Below are positions 12,776 to 24,959 of a stretch of 64,000 nucleotides of DNA, piece after piece. The DNA is from Zanthoxylum bungeanum. Lineage: Eukaryota; Streptophyta; Magnoliopsida; Sapindales; Rutaceae. Positions within the stretch are counted from its first letter, which is position 1; each line of letters starts with the position of its first letter. The position numbers were made by a program, and so were the translations under genes. The DNA is taken from NCBI GenBank assembly GCA_019454045.1, contig SKCR01031802.1, positions 62,001 through 126,000 on the forward strand, written 5' to 3'. Under the pieces are notes generated by a model that had not been told where the DNA came from, searched no databases, and was given only the letters and a program-made list of their open reading frames with translations.

Positions 12776-13200
12776 GTTCGAACGCGTTTACGAACGCAAC
12801 TCGAACACGCATGCATTTTGCCTTATCATGCATCAGGTCTCATTTCTGTTCGAACGCGTTCACAAACGCCACACGAACGTGAGCATTATGTTTCACTTCC
12901 GTTCGAACGCGTTCACAAACACCACACGAACGTGAGCATTCTGTTTCATTTCCGTTCGAATGCGTTCACAAACGCCACACGAACGTGAGTTTTTTGTTTC
13001 ATTTCCTTTCGAACGCGTTCACAAACGCCATATGAACGTGAGTATTCTGTTTCATTTCCGTTCGAACGCGTTCACAAACGCCATACGAACGTGAGCATTC
13101 TGTTTCATTTCCGTCCGAATGCGTTTACGAACGCTACTAGAACGAGAACCTTCTGTTTACCATTCGAACGCGTCTACGAACGCTTCACGAACGCTCACGG
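12776..13200 (+). repeat. 53-bp CpG-rich tandem repeats in C LTR, unit 1
   Basis: About eight units built on TTCGAACGCGTTCACAAACG and ACGAACGTGAG, with a 53-bp spacing (12849, 12902, 12955, 13008). They contain nested palindromes TTCGAA and AACGCGTT. Repeated at about 14700-15125, 16620-17045 and 23988-24412. Absent from D. Confidence 0.88.
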
Positions 13201-14007
13201 TAAACAGATCCTCTTGCATCACATTATGACATGTCCATCTTAGCATATAGTTACCCTTTTTTTTACGTTATGCATTTGTATTACCTCTCTGGTTGTCTAT
13301 TTCTGTTATGCGCCTACAATATTATTTGTCGTCATTTTGATTTCCTTTACATTACACGCAAATGTTACCATGACTGTTCGTGTTTATATTTACATGAATG
13401 ATTGAATTCTTATGATGTTATGTGCTTGTTGTTGCAAAGGCCTACTTTTGAGCATGTGAATCTAGGATTGTGTTGCACTTGGAAATATATGTCATAGGCT
13501 TGGTTGGATTATTGTATAAATCTTTATATTACAAGTTGCATAAGTAAGGGACCATTCCGAACCCAATGGTTTGAGGTCTTCCCTTGCGAGGGGTGAGTGC
13601 GGCCTTAAATCTTTATCCCGGTTCACACCGGGTGGCGACTCCTTTACTCTCCGGTTTAGTCCTCCGTTGGCTACTCCGTACTCCCAACAAGGCCCCCGAG
13701 CCTGGAACAGCATTACGTCGCCCCAGATTTATGTGTTCCCACAAGCTAGAGCACTAAAAACCTAAATAACCAAAACGGCGAAAAAAAAAACAACAAAAAA
13801 AACAAAAAAAAAAGTGAACCGGAAGAGTTGCGGAGCATCCACCCTTCCGACGATCGTGTACCGTACATCCGAGAGGTGATTTAAAACGTTAGACCTGAGG
13901 GCACTTTTTTCATTGGTTTATATTCGTTTTTTTATTATTGAATTCTATTCGCATGAGAGTCGTTTATGGATGCATGTTGTGGCTTGAATGAAATGGAAGA
14001 GTGTCGT

Positions 14008-14113
14008 CTCTTGTGGTATATAGGATGGAAACCCAGACGTAAATTTCGTAGCCGAATCCGAATGGACGGTAGTGCGGTCTGTACTTGGGATACAACTCCA
14101 CGTATCACTTGAG
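14008..14113 (+). other. Conserved structured block, C copy 2
   Basis: As at 12083. The right arm reads TATCAC, so one closing pair is a G-U wobble. Confidence 0.55.
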
Positions 14114-15931
14114 TAAACGGCACCCTCTCTTGTTTTGTGTTGCTTTGGGTTATTTATTTCTCGTCACTTGAATTCTGTATGTTGCTTATTTATGCATAGT
14201 TCAATCGAGCGCATGGGCTTAGTAAGTGGAATGAAAGATCCCCTATGGGGAGGGGTTAAAGCCCTTTACCACGATGCTTTGCCGCGCCGGTTGATGTGTG
14301 TCCGGTTGAATGTAAGATATGTTCAATCGGGCATACTTAGTTTGATATGATTGTCTTTATGTTTGTATGCATGATGCGATCGAGCGCATGGGCTTAGTAT
14401 GTGGAATGAAAGATCCCCCTATGGGGAGGGGTTAAAGCCATTTACCACGATGCTTTGCCGCGCCGGTTGATGTGTGTCCGATTGAATGTAAGATGTGTTC
14501 AATCGGGCATACTTAGTTTGATATGATTGTCTTTATGTTTGTATGCATGATGCGATCGAGCGCATGGGCTTAGTAAGTGGAATGAAAGATCCTCTATGGG
14601 GAGGGGCTAAAGCCCTTTACCACGATGCTTCGCCGCGCCTCGTATTGTACTATTTGTCACTTATGTATTGCGTCCCATTTCATGCATCAAGTCTGTCCCC
14701 GTTCGAACGCGTTTACGAACGCAACTCGAACGCGCATGCATTTTACCTTATCATGCATCAGGTCTCATTTCTGTTCGAACGCGTTCACAAACGCCACACG
14801 AACGTGAGCATTCTGTTTCACTTCCGTTCGAACGCGTTCACAAACGCCACACGAACGTGAGCATTCTGTTTCATTTCCGTTCGAAAGCGTTCACAAATGC
14901 CACACGAACGTGAGTTTTCTGTTTTATTTCCGTTCGAACGCGTTCACAAACGCCATACGAACATGTGTTTTCTGTTTCATTTCTGTTCGAACGCGTTCAC
15001 AAACGCCATACGAACGTGAGCATTCTGTTTCATTTCCGTCCGAACGCGTTTACGAACGCTACTCGAACGAGAACCTTCGGTTTACCGTTCGAACGCGTCT
15101 ATGAACGCTTCACGAACGCACACGGTAAACAGATCCTCTTGCATCACATTATGACATGTCCATCTTAGCATATAGTTACCCCTTTTTTTACGTTATGCAT
15201 TTATATTACCTCTCTGGTTGTCTATTTCTGTTATGCGCCTACAATATTATTTGTCGTCATTTTGATTTCATTTACATTACACGCAAATGTTACCATGACT
15301 GTTCGTGTTTATATTTACATGAATGATTGAATTCTTATGATGTTATGTGCTTGTTGTTGCAAAGGCCTACTTTTGAGCATGTGAATCTAGGAATTGTGTT
15401 GCACTTGGAAATATATGTCATAGGCTTGGTTGGATTATTGTATAAATCTTTACATTACAAGTTGCATAAGTAAGGGACCATTCCGAACCCAATGGTTTGA
15501 GGTCTTCCCTTGCGAGGGGTGAGTGCGACCTTAAATCTTTGTCCCGGTTCACACCGGGTGGCGACTCCTTTACTCTCCAGTTTAGTCCTCCGTTGGCTAC
15601 TCCATACTCCCAACTAGGCCCCCGAGCCTGGAACAGCATTGCGTCGCCCCAGATTTATGTGTTCCCACAAGCTACAACACTAAAAACCTAAATAACCAAA
15701 ACGGCGAAAAAAAAAACAACAAAAAATACAAAAAAAAGTGAACCGGAAGAGTTGCGGAGCATCCACCCTTCCGACGATCGTGTACCGTACATCCGAGAGG
15801 TGATTTAAAAGGTTAGACCTGAGGGCACTTTTTTCATTAGTTTATATTCGTTTTTTTATTATTGAATTCTATTCGCATGAGAGTCGTTTATGGATGCATG
15901 TTGTGGCTTGAATGAAATGGAAGAGTGTCGT

Positions 15932-16037
15932 CTCTTGTGGTATATAGGATGGAAACCCAGACGTAAATTCCGTAGCCGAATCCGAATGGACGGTAGTGCG
16001 GTCTGTACTTGGGATACAACTCCACGTATCACTTGAG
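15932..16037 (+). other. Conserved structured block, C copy 3
   Basis: As copy 2, with TATCAC in the right arm. Confidence 0.55.
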
Positions 16038-17591
16038 TAAACGGAACCCTCTCTTGTTTTGTGTTGCTTTGGGTTATTTATTTCTCGTCACTTGAATTCT
16101 GTATGTTGCTTATTTAAGCATAGTTCAATCGAGCGCATGGGCTTAGTAAGTGGAATGAAAGATCCCCTATGGGGAGGGGTTAAAGCCCTTTACCACGATG
16201 CTTTGCCGCGCCGGTTGATGTGTGTCCGGTTGAATGTAAGATGTGTTCAATCGGGCATACTTAGTTTGATATGATTGTCTTTATGTTTGTATGCATGATG
16301 CGATCGAGCGCATGGGCTTAGTAAGTGGATTGAAAGATCCCCTATGGGGAGGTTAAAGCCCTTTACCACGATGCTTTGCCGCGCCGGTTGATGTGTGTCC
16401 GGTTGAATGTAAGATGTGTTCAATCGGGCATACTTAGTTTGATATGATTGTCTTTATGTTTGTATGCATGATGCGATCGAGCGCATGGGCTTAGTAAGTG
16501 GAATGAAAGATCCCCTATGGGGAGGGGCTAAAGCCCTTTACCACGATGCTTCGCCGCGCCTCGCATTGTACTATTTGTCACTTATGTATTACGTCCCATT
16601 TCATGCATCAGGTCTGTCCCCGTTCGAACGCGTTTACGAACGCAACTCGAACGCGCATGTATTTTGCCTTATCATGCATCAGGTCTCATTTCTGTTCGAA
16701 CGCGTTCACAAACGCCACACGAACGTGAGCATTCTATTTCACTTCCGTTCGAACGCGTTCACAAACGCCACACGAACGTGAGCATTCTGTTTCATTTCCG
16801 TTCGAATGCGTTCACAAACGCCACATGAACGTGAGTTTTCTGTTTCATTTCCGTTCAAACGCGTTCACAAACGCCATACGAACGTGAGTATTCTGTTTCA
16901 TTTCCGTTCGAACACGTTCACAAACGCCATACGAACGTGAGCATTCTGTTTCATTTCCGTCCGAACGCGTTTACGAACGCTACTCGAACGAGAACCTTTT
17001 GTTTACCGTTCGAACGCGTCTACGAACGCTTCACGAACGCACACGGTAAACAGATCCTTTTGCATCACATTATGACATGTCCATCTTAGCATATAGTTAC
17101 CCTTTTTTTTACGTTATGCATTTGTATTACCTCTCTGGTTGTCTATTTCTGTTATGCGCCTACAATATTATTTGTCGTCATTTTGATTTCCTTTACATTA
17201 CACGCAAATGTTACCATGACTGTTCGTGTTTATATTTACATGAATGATTGAATTCTTATGACGTTATGTGCTTGTTGTTGCAAAGGCCTACTTTTGAGCA
17301 TGTGAATCTAGGATTGTGTTGCACTTGCAAAAATATATGTCATAGGCTTGGTTGGATTATTGTATAAATCTTTACATTACAAGTTGCATAAGTAAGGGAC
17401 CATTCCGAACCCAATGGTTTGAGGTCTTCCCTTGCGAGTGGTGAATGCGGCCTTAAATCTTTGTCCCGGTTCACACCGGGTGGCGACTCCTTTACTCTCC
17501 GGTTTAGTCCTCTGTTGGCTGCTCCGTACTCCCAACTAGGCCCCCGAGCCTGGAACAGCATTGCGTCGCCCCAGATTTCTGTGTTCCCACA

Positions 17592-18751
17592 GTCTGGCGA
17601 CTCCACTGGGGATAGAGAATCGGCCCCGAAATAATGCCTTGTAATGTATAGATTTATGCTTTAATTAACCATGTCTACAAATGTGTGAAATGGGGGTTGT
17701 GATCAAAGGCATTTTGAGGCTAGGTAATGGTTTGGTGTCTTCCTTCACTCACTACCTTTCCAGAAGGAAAAGCTGTGAAGGCACCTAGATAGCCATCTAC
17801 TCGTAGCCTATTGTGATGGACTAATTTGGAGGACTTGTTGTTTATTCCTGACACCAAGCGATAAGAGCCTAAGAGGCTTGGGTATTTAAGTGAGCCTCGC
17901 TCCACCTTCCCTCTGGTAATCTACAACGGGAAATCCATTTGACAGTCCGTCACATACCATAGCTCATTGGCACATACCTTAGTGTATAAAAAAAGGGTGC
18001 GCTCACTTGGTTGCTCGAACCCTTGATTGGGGAGACCTTGTTGTGGGCCATCCTTCGCCGATGAGAGCCTTTGTCCATACTCTCACGAACCCATGCGTAA
18101 ACCGGGTTGTATAGCCTATAACAAATATTTCCTTGTGCTTTAGGACCATTATCATTTGGATGAATTGGACTCTTTGTCAAAAATGCGAACTTACTAGGCC
18201 ATTTAAACTGGGGCAGGTTCGTATCTTGTGGCAATTAGGCCCAAAGCTTCTGAAATGATGGTGGGCCACACGGTAGAAGTTATTATTTTATGTTTATAAT
18301 ATCTTCCTTGTATGCTTATGTTTGGGAACATTGCTATTTGAATCCATCTGGATCTTTTGTCATGAGATATGGGCTTGTTGGGCCATTTAAACTGGGACAA
18401 GAACATATCTTATGACGATTGGACCAAAAGGCTTCTAAATAGCAATGGGCCATTTTATGATTGTGTTCGGAATATTATCATTTGGATTTAGTTGGGCTCT
18501 TTGCCATAAGACATGAACTCGTTGGGCTATTTAAACTGGGACGGGTTCACTCTTATGACAGTTGTCCCAAAAGCTTCTAAACTGATAATAGGCCGATTTG
18601 TTTGAGGATTTTATTTGATTTAGTATATGTTATATACTTCTTATGCACATCATGCATACATACATCATGCTAACCTTTGTGTTCAAAAAGCCATCATAGA
18701 TTCCGTTGGGTTAGGGAAAAGGGAAGACTCACCTAAATACTTGGAACAGAC
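17592..18751 (+). other. Leader of element C with GGCCATTTAAACTGGG repeats
   Basis: Non-coding leader, closely similar to 34120-35279 in D. The first 550 bp is a conserved block (for example GGTAATGGTTTGGTGTCTTC). Then come three imperfect 145-185 bp repeats, each with a version of GGCCATTTAAACTGGG (18197, 18381, 18523) followed by CCAAA-GCTTCTAAA and GGGCC. No ORF of note. Confidence 0.75.
17595..17612 (+). other. Primer binding site of element C
   Basis: TGGCGACTCCACTGGGGA, three nucleotides after the LTR. It is complementary to a tRNA 3' end finishing ...GTCGCCA. This site is of the kind reported for Tat/Ogre elements (I recall tRNA-Arg as primer). Identical in D at 34123-34140. Confidence 0.75.
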
Positions 18752-19916
18752 ATGAGTGAATCAGATATTGAGGTATCCCGTATGGATCAGTTGGAAAACA
18801 GTCTCGCCAAGGTCACCGAACAGTTGCAAGCCATGACCTTCCATGGAAAATATGGCTGTGCCCCGTGCTGGGGGGAATTCTGAGAATGTGAGGCACGAGG
18901 AGCCTCCGAATGGGTTGGGGGATGATATCCCCACTTTTGATGATGACATGGCAGAGTATGCAACGGGCAAAGTGATTGGGTCTCAAGCAGAATTTCAGAA
19001 GCTTCGGGATCAGGTTGAAACAGTTACCCGCAAAATGAGGGGTAAACATGAAGAGTTGTTAGATTATGAGGCAATGACCTTCGGAGAACAGCTGCCAGCT
19101 CAGTTTAAAATGCCGGACATGGCCAAGTTTAATGGGAATGGAGACCCAAGAGTCCATCTGCAGCAATATGTCTCAGTCATGAGTTCAATGGGCCTATCAC
19201 AGCGCCAAGTCCAAAAGATGTTTGGGATGTCACTCGAGGGGGCACCTGTGGTATGGTACCACAGTTTGGAGAAGAAAGTGAATGAAGATTGGAAGGAACT
19301 AGCTGATGCTTTTCTGAAGCAGTATGTTACAGACTTAGAGATTGACTTGTCACTCCAAGATTTGGAGAACACTAAGCAGAAGCCGGAAGAAAGCTTCAAG
19401 GAGTATGTAGACCGCTGGAGAAGCCAGCTTCTGAAGATGCAGACTCGACCCTCTGAGAAAGACCAGATCAAAATGATCATCAAGTGTACTAAGCCCTCTA
19501 TTTATGGTAAGCTGAGGAGGATGACTTCGATGATTTCTGATTTTCGACAGCTGAGGGAAACTGTCATGGATATTGAGGAGGAGGAGGCTGAAAACAGAAA
19601 GTTATATGGCCAGAATAGGCGGACTTTTGGAGGGCATTCTGAGACTAAGCCCGCTACTGTCGAGGTTGCTTCCATCAGGAACTGGCAATTCTCCAACCTT
19701 GGTAGGCCTTTGTCGAAGGTATTTGAAAAATTACAGGGACAAGGAATCGTGAAACCCTTAGAAGGCAAGCCACTTCCGCACCCCCCACCACCACACATAA
19801 ATGTGAACCTTTATTGTCACTTCCACCAGCTACATGGCCATGACACTGACAACTGCACCCGCCTCAGACATGAAATTCAAGATCTCATAGATTCCCACAA
19901 AATACCCAACCCATGA
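18752..19916 (+). pseudogene. Element C gag-like ORF with capsid-type domain and CHHC-like tail
   Basis: The start ATG at 18752 (MSESDIEVSRMDQLENSL) matches the start of the D ORF at 35280. A frameshift near 18840 moves reading into the 357-residue frame 18843-19916. Residues about 80-245 of that frame fit the Retrotrans_gag family: FKMPDMAKFNGNGDPRVHLQ, VVWYHSLEKKVNEDWKEL, KQKPEESFKEYVDRWRSQLL. The C-terminus (YCHFHQLHGHDTDNC) is a zinc-knuckle-like motif typical of Tat-lineage gag. The frame ends at a TGA after HKIPNP, and similarity to D continues non-coding beyond it. Apart from the N-terminal shift the frame is clean, suggesting recent activity. It would supply capsid but no enzymes. Confidence 0.8.
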
Positions 19917-20549
19917 AAAGAAACCCTCAACCACCAAGCTTCTTACATGGATGACAGTGAAGAACCATAGGCCGAGGAAGAAGGCAGTGCTGCAGATGAT
20001 GGAGATGTTCCTCCTAGTCTATTTGATCCAGTTTTTTTTAAGAGACATTGATTTTGTTACTTGTTCAAACTCTTTTCCTCAACGATAATAAAGACGTTCA
20101 TTTCGCTGAAACTCTTCTGCAATATGAGTATATTTGAGAAAAGTATTCAACCTTGGTACTATGGAATCCAGTGATGAACACGGGGAACCTTCGAAATAAG
20201 CAAACAGAAAAGATAAGATAGTTATTCAGAAATTGGGAAATAGAGCCAGTGAAGATATCAGACTTGGAAGGGAATTAGTTCACCGAGCCGATCAACGTAG
20301 ACAGATTGAAGAAATAGCTTGTCTGAGGAAGAGAAGGCTAAGCAGTCACCAAGAGAATTGACGGAAGACCTAACCCGACGGGATAGGAACATTCATGCAT
20401 GCATACACGTAATGTATTTTGCATCATTTCGTGTTTGTTCTGTTTTGTAATAACAGGTTTCAAAGGAGAAAAAAAAAAGAAAGCGCCAAATGCAAGCCAA
20501 TCAGAAGCAGTAACAGTACAATGTCAGCAATCTTCAGGAACGAATCACA
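19917..20549 (+). other. Post-gag region of element C
   Basis: Aligns loosely with 36060-36560 of D (for example AGAGACATTGATTTTGT and AAAGTATTCAACCTTGGTAC). The remnant is interrupted in all frames. No protease or polymerase motif is visible, showing that pol was lost before C and D diverged. Confidence 0.6.
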
Positions 20550-20790
20550 TGGGCGAGGCCCATATCATCAGTATCAGTTTGGGATGAATCCTGAGGGTCG
20601 AGGCCTACATCAGTATCAGTCTGGGGGCGAGGCCCATAATCAGTAGCAGTTAGGGCCGAGGCCCACATCAGCATCAGTTTGGGGCAAGGCCCGTATTAGC
20701 ATCAGTATCAGTCTTGCCGGGTATGGCATTCTAGGGGCGAGGCCCATATTACATCAGATCAGTTCTGCCGAGAATGGCACTCCGAGAATG
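20550..20790 (+). repeat. GGGCGAGGCCCATATCAG-type repeats in C
   Basis: About six irregular units built on GGGCGAGGCCCATATCAG. The same base unit is greatly expanded in D (37540-38690). Confidence 0.75.
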
Positions 20791-21345
20791 GAGATATAGT
20801 CCGGGAATGGACAGTTCAAGAATGAACAAGCCGAGAATGGCAATCCAAGAATGGAGCAGAGTTCAAGAATGAACAAGCCGTGAATGGTACTCCAAGAATG
20901 GAAACGCAGTTCGAGAATGAACAAGCCGGGGATGGCAATCTAAGAATGAAGCAGAGTTCAAGAATGAACAAGCCAGGAATGGTACTCCAAGAATGGAAAC
21001 GCAGTTCAAGAATGAACAAGCCGGGGATGGCAATCTAAGAATGGAGCAGAGTTCAAGAATGAACAAGCCGGGAATGGTACTCCAAGAATGGAAACGCAGT
21101 TCGAGAATGAACAAGCCGGGGATGGCAATCTAAGAATGGAGCAGAGTTCAAGAATGAACAAGCCGGGAATGGTACTCCAAGAATGGAAATGCAGTTCGAG
21201 AATGAACAAGCCGAGGATGACAATCTAAGAATGGAGCAGAGTTCAAGAATGAACAATCCGGGAATGGCACTCTAGGAATGGAAATACAGTTCAGGAATGA
21301 ACAAGCCGGGAATGACACTCCAAGAATGGAAGCATAGTTCGAGAA
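20790..21345 (+). repeat. 95-bp tandem array in C
   Basis: About five to six units of about 95 bp (GCAGAGTTCAAGAATGAAC at 20852, 20951, 21045, 21140, 21235). Each is made of two half-units of about 47 bp built on AAGAATGGA / AAGAATGAACAAGCC. Confidence 0.88.
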
Positions 21346-21835
21346 TGAACACCTCACAGTAAAGGTTCGGGAATGGACCAACTCACAGTAACGGTTCGGG
21401 AATGAACCACCTCACAGTAACGGTTCAGGAATAGACCACCTCACAGTAACAGTTCGGGAATGAACCACCTCACAGTAACGGTTAGGGAATGGACCACCTC
21501 ACAGTAACAGTTCGGGAATGAACCACCTCACAGTAACGGTTCGGGAATGGACCACCTCACAGTAACGGTTCGGGAATGAACCACCTCACAGTAACGGTTC
21601 GGGAATGGACCACCTCACAGTAATAGTTCGGGAATGAACCACCTCACAGTAACAGTTCGGGAATAGACAACTCACAGTAACGGTTCGGGAATGAACCGCC
21701 TCACAATAACGGTTCGGGAATGGACCACCTCACAGTAACAGTTCGGGAATGAACCACCTCACAGTAACGATTCGGGAATGGACCACCTCACAGTAACAGT
21801 TCGGGAATGGACATCTCGCAGCAACGGTTCGGGAA
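21345..21835 (+). repeat. 29-bp tandem array in C
   Basis: About seventeen units of GGTTCGGGAATG-GACCACC-TCACAGTAAC. Many neighbours alternate GGACC/GAACC and ACGGTT/ACAGTT, giving a 58-bp higher-order period. Confidence 0.9.
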
Positions 21836-22004
21836 TGGCCACATCACAGCACGGTTCGGGAATGAACCCGGGGTCACAGCACCTCACCATCCAAATCAAC
21901 TCAACACATGGAAAGTCAAGTGGCAGTTGGCGAGCCAGGTAAGTGAAAATGCATTGCATAACTTTGATAGGATTGTCACTGTTGCACATTACACAAGTCC
22001 CATC

Positions 22005-22018
22005 AAAGTGGGGGCGAC
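22005..22018 (+). other. Polypurine tract of element C
   Basis: AAAGTGGGGGCGAC directly before the right LTR. The counterpart in D is AAAGTGAGAGAGAC at 39454-39467. Confidence 0.6.
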
Positions 22019-24954
22019 TGTAGGCACTACATTTTTGCATATTAGTCCATATGATGAGTCTCATTTGGAGGCACTACCTTTTAAGTCACGGAAGTCACGA
22101 GAAACGGACGTCGGAAGGGGAAATTCAGAATAAACAAGGTTCACTGTTTTCGTTCGTGCTGTGTTCGTTAATTCGTTCGAACTCCAAACAGATTGCGGGC
22201 ATTCGTGCCGCGTTCTAGGAGGCGTTCGAACGGTGTCGGTAATTCTGGTTTTGCTGCAAGCCTCACATTAAGCCCAATTCGCCCAAACCTTGGCCCACAC
22301 GCCCAAGCCCACTTCAAAAACACATATTTAACACATGGTGAAATCAAAACAAATCTAAAAATCACATACCAAATTAAATAAAACAAATAAAATCTAAATA
22401 ATCACCTACCAAAATAATAAAATACTTACACAAATTAAAGAAATTGCATGCCTAATTAAAATCAATCAACAAATTAAATGTCTAATCCAAGCCAATCAAA
22501 TATTCAACCTTCCTAATCTAAACCAAATCAAATCCCTTGCTTTCCTTGTCCAAAACCAAATCAAATCCTTGCTCTTAATGCACCAAATCCATTCCTTGTG
22601 AGACAAGGTGAAGCCCTAGCCCTTCTCTATATAAACCACACTTTTCCAAGGCACCAACCTCTCATAGTTCACGCCCATTATAGAAAAAAGAAGAAAAGAA
22701 TTTCCAACCCTTTTCCCCTAGCTCATATACAAAACACGAACAACACACACAACAACCCTTCCCTCACCAAATTAACGAGAACAACACACAGCAGCCCCTA
22801 ACCCTTGAAATCAGCCCCTGCCAGCACCGAAACTACCCCTGAAATCAGTCCCAAACAGCAGCCCAATACCTCCCCAAACACACCAAAACCGTAGCCTAAA
22901 AACACCAAAAGAGCACCCAAAACAGTCCACCAAGAACATCAAAACAGTCCACCAAGAACATCAAAACAGTCCACTGAAACAGAAGAATAGGACATGAAAC
23001 AGTGAGCTGAAACGGCGAGCAGAAATACAGCGAAAACAGCAGCAAAAGACGGAGAACGACAACTCAAAACAGTAAGACAACGAACGAGAACAGTGAACCA
23101 GTGAACCGGAAGAGTTGCGGAGCATCCACCCTTCCGACGATCGTGTACCGTACATCCGAGAGGTGATTTAAAAGGTTAGACCTGAGGGCACTTTTTCATT
23201 TGTTTATATTCGTTTTTTTATTATTGAATTCTATTCGCATGAGAGTCGTTTATTGATGCATGTTGTGGCTTGAATGAAATGGAAGAGTGTCATCTCTTGT
23301 GGTATATATGATGGAAACCCAGACGTAAATTTCGTAGCCGAATCCGAATGGACGGTAGTGCGGTCTGTACTTGGGATACAACTCCACGTATCACTTGAGT
23401 AAACGGAACCCTCTCTTGTTTTGTGTTGCTTTGGGTTATTTATTTCTCGTCACTTGAATTCTGTATGTTGCTTATTTATGCATAGTTCAATCGAGCGCAT
23501 GGGCTTAGTAAGTGGAATGAAAGATCCCCTATGGGGAGGGGTTAAAGCCCTTTACCACGATACTTTGCCGCGCCGGTTGATGTGTGTCCGGTTGAATGTA
23601 AGATGTGTTCAATTGGGCATATTTAGTTTGATATGATTGTCTTTATGTTTGTATGTATGATGCGATCGAGCGCATGGGCTTAGTAAGTGGAATGAAAGAT
23701 CCCCCTATGGGGAGGGGTTAAAGCCCTTTACCACGATGCTTTGTCGCACCGGTTGATGTGTGTCCGGTTGAATGTAAGATGTGTTCAATCAGGCATACTT
23801 AGTTTGATATGATTGTCTTTATGTTTGTATGCATGATGCGATCGAGCGCATGGGCTTAGTAAGTGGAATGAAAGATCCCCTATGGGGAGGGGCTAAAGCC
23901 CTTTACCACGATGCTTCGCCGCGCCTCGCATTGTACTATTTGTCACTTATGTATTGCGTCCTATTTCATGCATCAGGTCTGTCCCCGTTCGAACGCGTTT
24001 ACGAACGCAACTCGAACGCGCATGCATTTTGCCTTATCATGCATCAGGTCTCATTTCTGTTCGAACGCGTTCACAAACGCCACACGAACGTAAGCATTCT
24101 GTTTCACTTTCGTTCGAACGCGTTCACAAACGCCACACGAACGTGAGCATTCTGTTTCATTTCTGTTCGAACGTGTTCACAAACGCCACACGAACGTGAG
24201 TTTTCTGTTTCATTTCCGTTCGAACGCGTTCACAAACGCCATATGAACGTGAGTATTCTGTTTCATTTCCGTTCGAACGCGTTCACAAACGCCATACGAA
24301 CGTGAGCATTCTGTTTCATTTCCGTCTGAACGCGTTTACGAACGCTACTCGAACGAGAACCTTCTATTTACCGTTCGAACGCATCTACGAACGCTTCACG
24401 AACGCACACGGTAAACAAATCCTCTTGCATCACATTATGACATGTCCATCTTAGCATATAGTTACCCTTTTTTTTACGTTATGCATTTGTATTACCTCTC
24501 TGGTTGTCTATTTCTGTTATGCGGCTACAATATTATTTGTCGTCATTTTGATTTCCTTTACATTACACGCAAATGTTACCATGACTGTTCGTGTTTATAT
24601 TTACATGAATGATTGAATTCTTATGACGTTATGTGCTTGTTGTTGCAAAGGCCTACTTTTGAGCATGTGAATCTAGGCTTGTGTTGCACTTGGAAATATA
24701 TGTCATAGGCTTGGTCGGATTATTTTATAAATCTTTACATTACATGTTGCATAAGTAAGGGACCATTCTGAACCCAATGGTTTGAGGTCTTCCCTTGCGA
24801 GGGGTGAGTGCGGCCTTAAATCTTTGTCTCGGTTCACACCGGGTGGCGACTCCTTTACTCTCCGGTTTAGTCCTCCGTTGGCTACTCTGTACTCCCAACT
24901 AGGCCCCCGAGCCTGGAATAGCATTGCGTCGCCCCAGATTTCTATGTTCCCACA
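22019..24954 (+). repeat. C right LTR, 2.94 kb, single-copy form
   Basis: Starts TGTAGGCACTACATT and ends GTTCCCACA. It matches 10811-11889 plus one of the three units of the left LTR, without the A-rich spacer. TATA box at 22624-22635, structured block at 23294-23399. Confidence 0.92.
23294..23399 (+). other. Conserved structured block, C right LTR
   Basis: Same pairing as at 12083, with TATCAC as right arm. Confidence 0.55.
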
Positions 24955-24959
24955 CTCAG

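Larger units (their letters stand above)
10811..17591 (+). repeat. C left LTR, 6.8 kb, with a 1.92-kb segment present three times
   Basis: 10811-11889 matches 22019-23103 of the right LTR. From 11890 the segment starting GTGAACCGGAAGAG is repeated at 13814 and 15738, a period of 1,924 bp both times. The right LTR has this segment once. Each of the first two units runs to the LTR 3' end (GTTCCCACA at 13743 and 15669), then a 68-70 bp A-rich spacer, before the next GTGAACCGG. The LTR ends at 17591, just before the PBS. Confidence 0.9.
11890..17591 (+). repeat. Tandem 1,924-bp units (x3) within C left LTR
   Basis: Units 11890-13813, 13814-15737 and 15738-17591. They are nearly identical and each carries the same inner series: the structured block, three 175-bp repeats, about eight 53-bp repeats, a conserved tail with GGTTTGAGGTCTTCCCTTGC, and the LTR terminus. 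The A-rich spacer (13744-13813, 15670-15737) includes CCAAAACGGCGAAAAA. This resembles the CAAAACGGCGAG preceding the same point in the D LTR. Confidence 0.9.
10811..24954 (+). mobile_element. Element C: non-autonomous gypsy-like (Tat/Ogre-like) retrotransposon with triplicated LTR segment
   Basis: Begins TGTAGGCACTGC and ends GTTCCCACA. The flanking target copies are CCCAG (10806-10810) and CTCAG (24955-24959), one C/T difference. The intact site in the other B LTR reads ATCCCAGATTAATTT. It contains the left LTR 10811-17591, PBS at 17595, leader, gag 18752-19916, tandem arrays 20550-21835, polypurine tract 22005-22018 and right LTR 22019-24954. No protease, RT or integrase is present, so mobilisation must have been in trans (LARD-type). 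The Tat/Ogre link rests on the PBS, the gag type and the 3' tandem arrays, and is an inference. Confidence 0.88.

Noticed and set aside
12700..14913. ORFs with FERVHKRHTNVS / RSNAFTNATRT repeats
   Set aside because: Open in several frames only because the 53-bp CpG-rich repeat lacks stops. No start context, no domain, and changes do not favour synonymous sites by eye.
20816..21381. Minus-strand ORFs with repeated MFILELRFHSWSTIPGL
   Set aside because: By-product of the 95-bp tandem array; they overlap each other in register with the repeat.
22019..22034. Treating 10811-22018 as one element with a separate solo LTR at 22019-24954
   Set aside because: The polypurine tract before 22019 and the target duplication pairing 10806-10810 with 24955-24959 show that both LTRs belong to one insertion.
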